DNA of 6,871 bases from an uncultured Candidatus Saccharibacteria bacterium (GTDB lineage Bacteria > Patescibacteriota > Saccharimonadia > Saccharimonadales > Saccharimonadaceae), in contig CALIXG010000068.1 in NCBI GenBank assembly GCA_938046495.1, positions 1 through 6,871 of the forward strand, written 5' to 3'. The first letter of the stretch is position 1, and each line of letters opens with the position of its first letter. The notes under the pieces were generated by a model. The model saw only the letters and a list, made by a program, of their open reading frames with translations, made no database searches and had not been told where the DNA came from. Both the position numbers and the translations under genes were made by a program. Shown piece after piece: positions 5,110 through 6,871 of this stretch.

Positions 5110-6324
5110 ATGTATAGAGAAGAATTTGAGATATTTGAGAAAAATGAGCTAGATGAAGCCTTGCCTTTCGTGTATCTAGATAATGCTGCGACGATGCAAA
5201 GAATGACGGCTGGACTTTTGGCTGAACAAGATTTTTATACAAAGAAAAATGCGAATCCTTTGCGCGGAGTCTATGAGTTGTCGGAACTTGCGACGGCGGA
5301 ACTTTGGCAAGCACGTGAGATAACTGCTAAGTTTTTAGGTTGTGAACCACTAGAAGTAATTTTTGTGAAAAATGCGACGGAGGGACTAAATTTACTAGCT
5401 AATGGAATAGAGGGGTGGTTAGACGAGGATGGAGGCCATGAGGCGGAGATTTTAGTGGATTTGGAATCTCATCACAGTAATCTTTTGGCTTTTTCGGAAC
5501 GTTATGGGGAGAAAGTGCGAATTACGGAAGATCTTGTGCGTGAGGTGAAGCTGGATCTAGAGCGTGCGAAAACTGAGGGGGTAGAGTCAAAAATTAAGAT
5601 TGTGGCGATGACTGGAATGAGCAATGTAACTGGGGAGGATCGGAGTGGTATTACGAAGGAATTAAGGGGGCTAGGTTTTCAGGGGCTAATCTTGATGGAC
5701 GCAGCGCAATTAGTGGCGCACAAGAAGATTAATGTAAAGGAACTAGGAGTGGATGGCTTAGTATTTTCTGGGCATAAGATTGGGGCGCCAATGGGGGTGG
5801 GGGTAGTATATCTGAAATACGATCTGATGAAGAAAGTAAAACCGCTAAATTATGGGGGTGAAATGGTGGAGTCAGTGAAGTTGGTAGAGGGAGGCGTGAA
5901 GATGAGTTTTGCGCCGGGGCCAAGTAAGTTTGAAGGTGGAACGCTAAATATGGGGGCGATTGCTGGACTTTCTGCTGTAGAAGAATTTTGGCTGGAACAT
6001 TCGGAAATTTATGGTGTGGAAAGGGGGCTAACTGAAAAAATTCGTGAAGAGCTGAATGGGGAAGAAAATATTGAACTATATTTTGCAGAAAATGGAATTA
6101 TTAGTTTTAACGTAAAGGGAGTACATGCACATGATACGGCACAGGTTTTGGCAGATTTCGGTGTGATGGTGCGGGCGGGAATGATGTGCGCAGAACCATT
6201 TTTAACAGAGAAAAAGATTAGTGCGGTGGTGCGAGCAAGTTTGGCTTTTTATAACACAAATATAGATGTTAAATATTTTTTAGCTTGCCTTAGGAGAGTG
6301 CGTGGAGTGATGGGATTGGAGTAA
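5110..6324 (+). CDS. sufS: SufS-type cysteine desulfurase
   Basis: A 404-aa PLP enzyme that takes sulfur from L-cysteine, yielding alanine and an enzyme persulfide passed on to SufU. Motifs in order: YLDNAAT (22-28), NATEGLN (88-94), ESHHSN (119-124), MSNVTG (170-175), DAAQ with PLP-contacting Asp197, FSGHK with the Schiff-base Lys223, FEGGTLN (274-280), and catalytic Cys360 in RAGMMC. His341 in GVHAHDTAQVL aligns with B. subtilis SufS His342, which takes over a zinc bond when SufU docks. That fits the SufU gene next door. The usual RAGHHC motif is changed to RAGMMC, which is odd. The start is set by AAGGA at 5097-5101, 8 nt upstream; an in-frame stop lies just above. The 103-nt gap after sufB shows no promoter or terminator I trust, so probably the same operon. 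Confidence 0.96.
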   Translation: MYREEFEIFEKNELDEALPFVYLDNAATMQRMTAGLLAEQDFYTKKNANPLRGVYELSELATAELWQAREITAKFLGCEPLEVIFVKNATEGLNLLANGIEGWLDEDGGHEAEILVDLESHHSNLLAFSERYGEKVRITEDLVREVKLDLERAKTEGVESKIKIVAMTGMSNVTGEDRSGITKELRGLGFQGLILMDAAQLVAHKKINVKELGVDGLVFSGHKIGAPMGVGVVYLKYDLMKKVKPLNYGGEMVESVKLVEGGVKMSFAPGPSKFEGGTLNMGAIAGLSAVEEFWLEHSEIYGVERGLTEKIREELNGEENIELYFAENGIISFNVKGVHAHDTAQVLADFGVMVRAGMMCAEPFLTEKKISAVVRASLAFYNTNIDVKYFLACLRRVRGVMGLE

Positions 6325-6389
6325 TGGTCGACGGTGGGTGAATATTAGTGGAAAATGAATGAGATTTGGTGAAATTGGAGAAGAAAACA

Positions 6390-6803
6390 ATGCGAGAAAT
6401 TCAGAGCAAATATAGGGAAGAATTATTGGAGCGGAATTTAAATCCGTTGAATTTTGAGCGAAAAATTGAGGCGAATTTGACCAAAACTTTGGTGAATCAC
6501 AGTTGTGGCGATGAACTTGTGGTGAGTTTGGAGATTAAGGATGGAAGAATTTCAGAAGGCAGTTTTTCGGGGGTAGGTTGTGCGATTTCGAAGGTCTCTG
6601 CGGATATGATGATTGATGCGATTAAGGGGAAAACCTTGAAAGAGGCGCGAGAACTGATGCAGGGATTTTTTGATTTAGTGATGGGTATTTCGAGTGAGAA
6701 GGCGCAGAAAATTGGTGGTGAACTAGAAGTTTTTTCGATGATCCAGAATATGCCGGCGAGAGTGAAATGTGCGGAATTGGCTTGGCGGATTTTTAAGTCA
6801 TAA
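6390..6803 (+). CDS. sufU: SufU, zinc-type sulfur acceptor
   Basis: A 137-aa IscU-fold protein. In B. subtilis SufU is a zinc-dependent sulfurtransferase that accepts persulfide from SufS rather than a scaffold. The four metal ligands are present: Cys39 and Asp41 in SCGDEL, Cys64 in GVGCAIS, and Cys127 in PARVKCAELAW. The gap of over 60 residues between the second and third cysteines matches the SufU insertion that IscU lacks. I chose ATG 6390 because GGAGAAG (6377-6383) lies at proper distance; TTG 6366 or GTG 6369 would add up to 8 residues without a ribosome site. It follows sufS by 65 nt, likely the last operon gene. No hairpin terminator is visible before the next promoter. Confidence 0.94.
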   Translation: MREIQSKYREELLERNLNPLNFERKIEANLTKTLVNHSCGDELVVSLEIKDGRISEGSFSGVGCAISKVSADMMIDAIKGKTLKEARELMQGFFDLVMGISSEKAQKIGGELEVFSMIQNMPARVKCAELAWRIFKS

Positions 6804-6808
6804 AAAGC

Positions 6809-6837
6809 TTGTCTTTATAAACTAAGCGTCCTATAAT
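6809..6837 (+). promoter_or_regulatory. Promoter of the right-edge gene
   Basis: TTGTCT (6809-6814), a 17-bp spacer and TATAAT (6832-6837). The predicted start is near 6844, giving a leader of about 18 nt with GAGGAG. It marks the end of the suf operon as a separate transcription unit, although read-through is possible. Confidence 0.65.
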
Positions 6838-6861
6838 GGGAAGTAGTTTGAGGAGAAATAA

Positions 6862-6871
6862 ATGATAAAGG
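6862..6871 (+). CDS. Start of another gene (runs off right edge)
   Basis: ATG at 6862-6864 follows GAGGAG (6850-6855) by 6 nt and a good promoter. Only MIK and one base are visible, so nothing can be said about function. Whether it is sufD cannot be judged. Confidence 0.55.

Noticed and set aside
5070..5117. A 15-codon lysine-rich frame (MSQKMNKKVKDKRNV) overlapping the sufS start
   Set aside because: No ribosome site and very short; A-rich leader sequence easily yields such a frame.
1..6871. CRISPR array or repeat-spacer structure
   Set aside because: The 45-nt repeat occurs in only two full copies and one partial copy, with irregular spacing and conserved neighbours, so it is not an array.

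Overview
The window looks like a chromosomal segment of a small-genome bacterium, most likely a Patescibacteria/CPR member (Saccharibacteria-like is my best guess, at low confidence). The reasons are the compact Suf operon with few components, a solitary PemK/MazF-type protein with a W-rich N-terminal extension of the kind common in those genomes, and a long protein with no recognisable family. TGA is used as a stop (end of sufC, in an ATGA overlap) and no in-frame TGA interrupts the genes, so the TGA=Gly code of Gracilibacteria/SR1 does not apply. Shine-Dalgarno motifs and sigma70-type promoters are readable.

Layout. 1-815 (minus): the first 271 codons of an unrecognised protein running off the left edge. 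873-903: a terminator hairpin. 926-1603 (minus): a Prx6/archaeal-type peroxiredoxin. 1604-1919: a gene-free stretch with the peroxiredoxin leader, a short repeat copy and the toxin leader. 1920-2306 (plus): a PemK/MazF-like toxin with no antitoxin beside it. 2307-2704: a structured, gene-free stretch. It holds a strong minus-strand promoter reading into a hairpin and T-run (a putative RNA of about 50 nt converging on the toxin gene), two copies of a 45-nt repeat, two terminators, a 19-nt remnant of a tRNA-Asn 3' end, and two perfect inverted repeats. 2705-2779 (minus): an intact tRNA-Asn(GTT). 2860-6803 (plus): sufC-sufB-sufS-sufU. 6809-6871: a good promoter, an RBS and the first codons of another plus-strand gene.

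How the genes work together. SufS takes sulfur from cysteine, SufU (zinc form) accepts it, and SufB with the SufC ATPase forms the scaffold that builds Fe-S clusters. No sufD is present between the visible genes, so the scaffold may be a SufB/SufC-only complex unless sufD lies elsewhere. The peroxiredoxin is a peroxide-scavenging partner only in a general sense and is transcribed separately.

The accessory part is about 1770-2780. A toxin gene whose base use differs from the strongly G-rich suf genes sits between copies of a repeat that also follows tRNA-Asn, and the tRNA 3' end is partly duplicated. I read this as a tRNA-linked recombination spot carrying a solitary toxin, possibly with a convergent small RNA. 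That is inference; the repeats, promoter motif and hairpins are directly visible.
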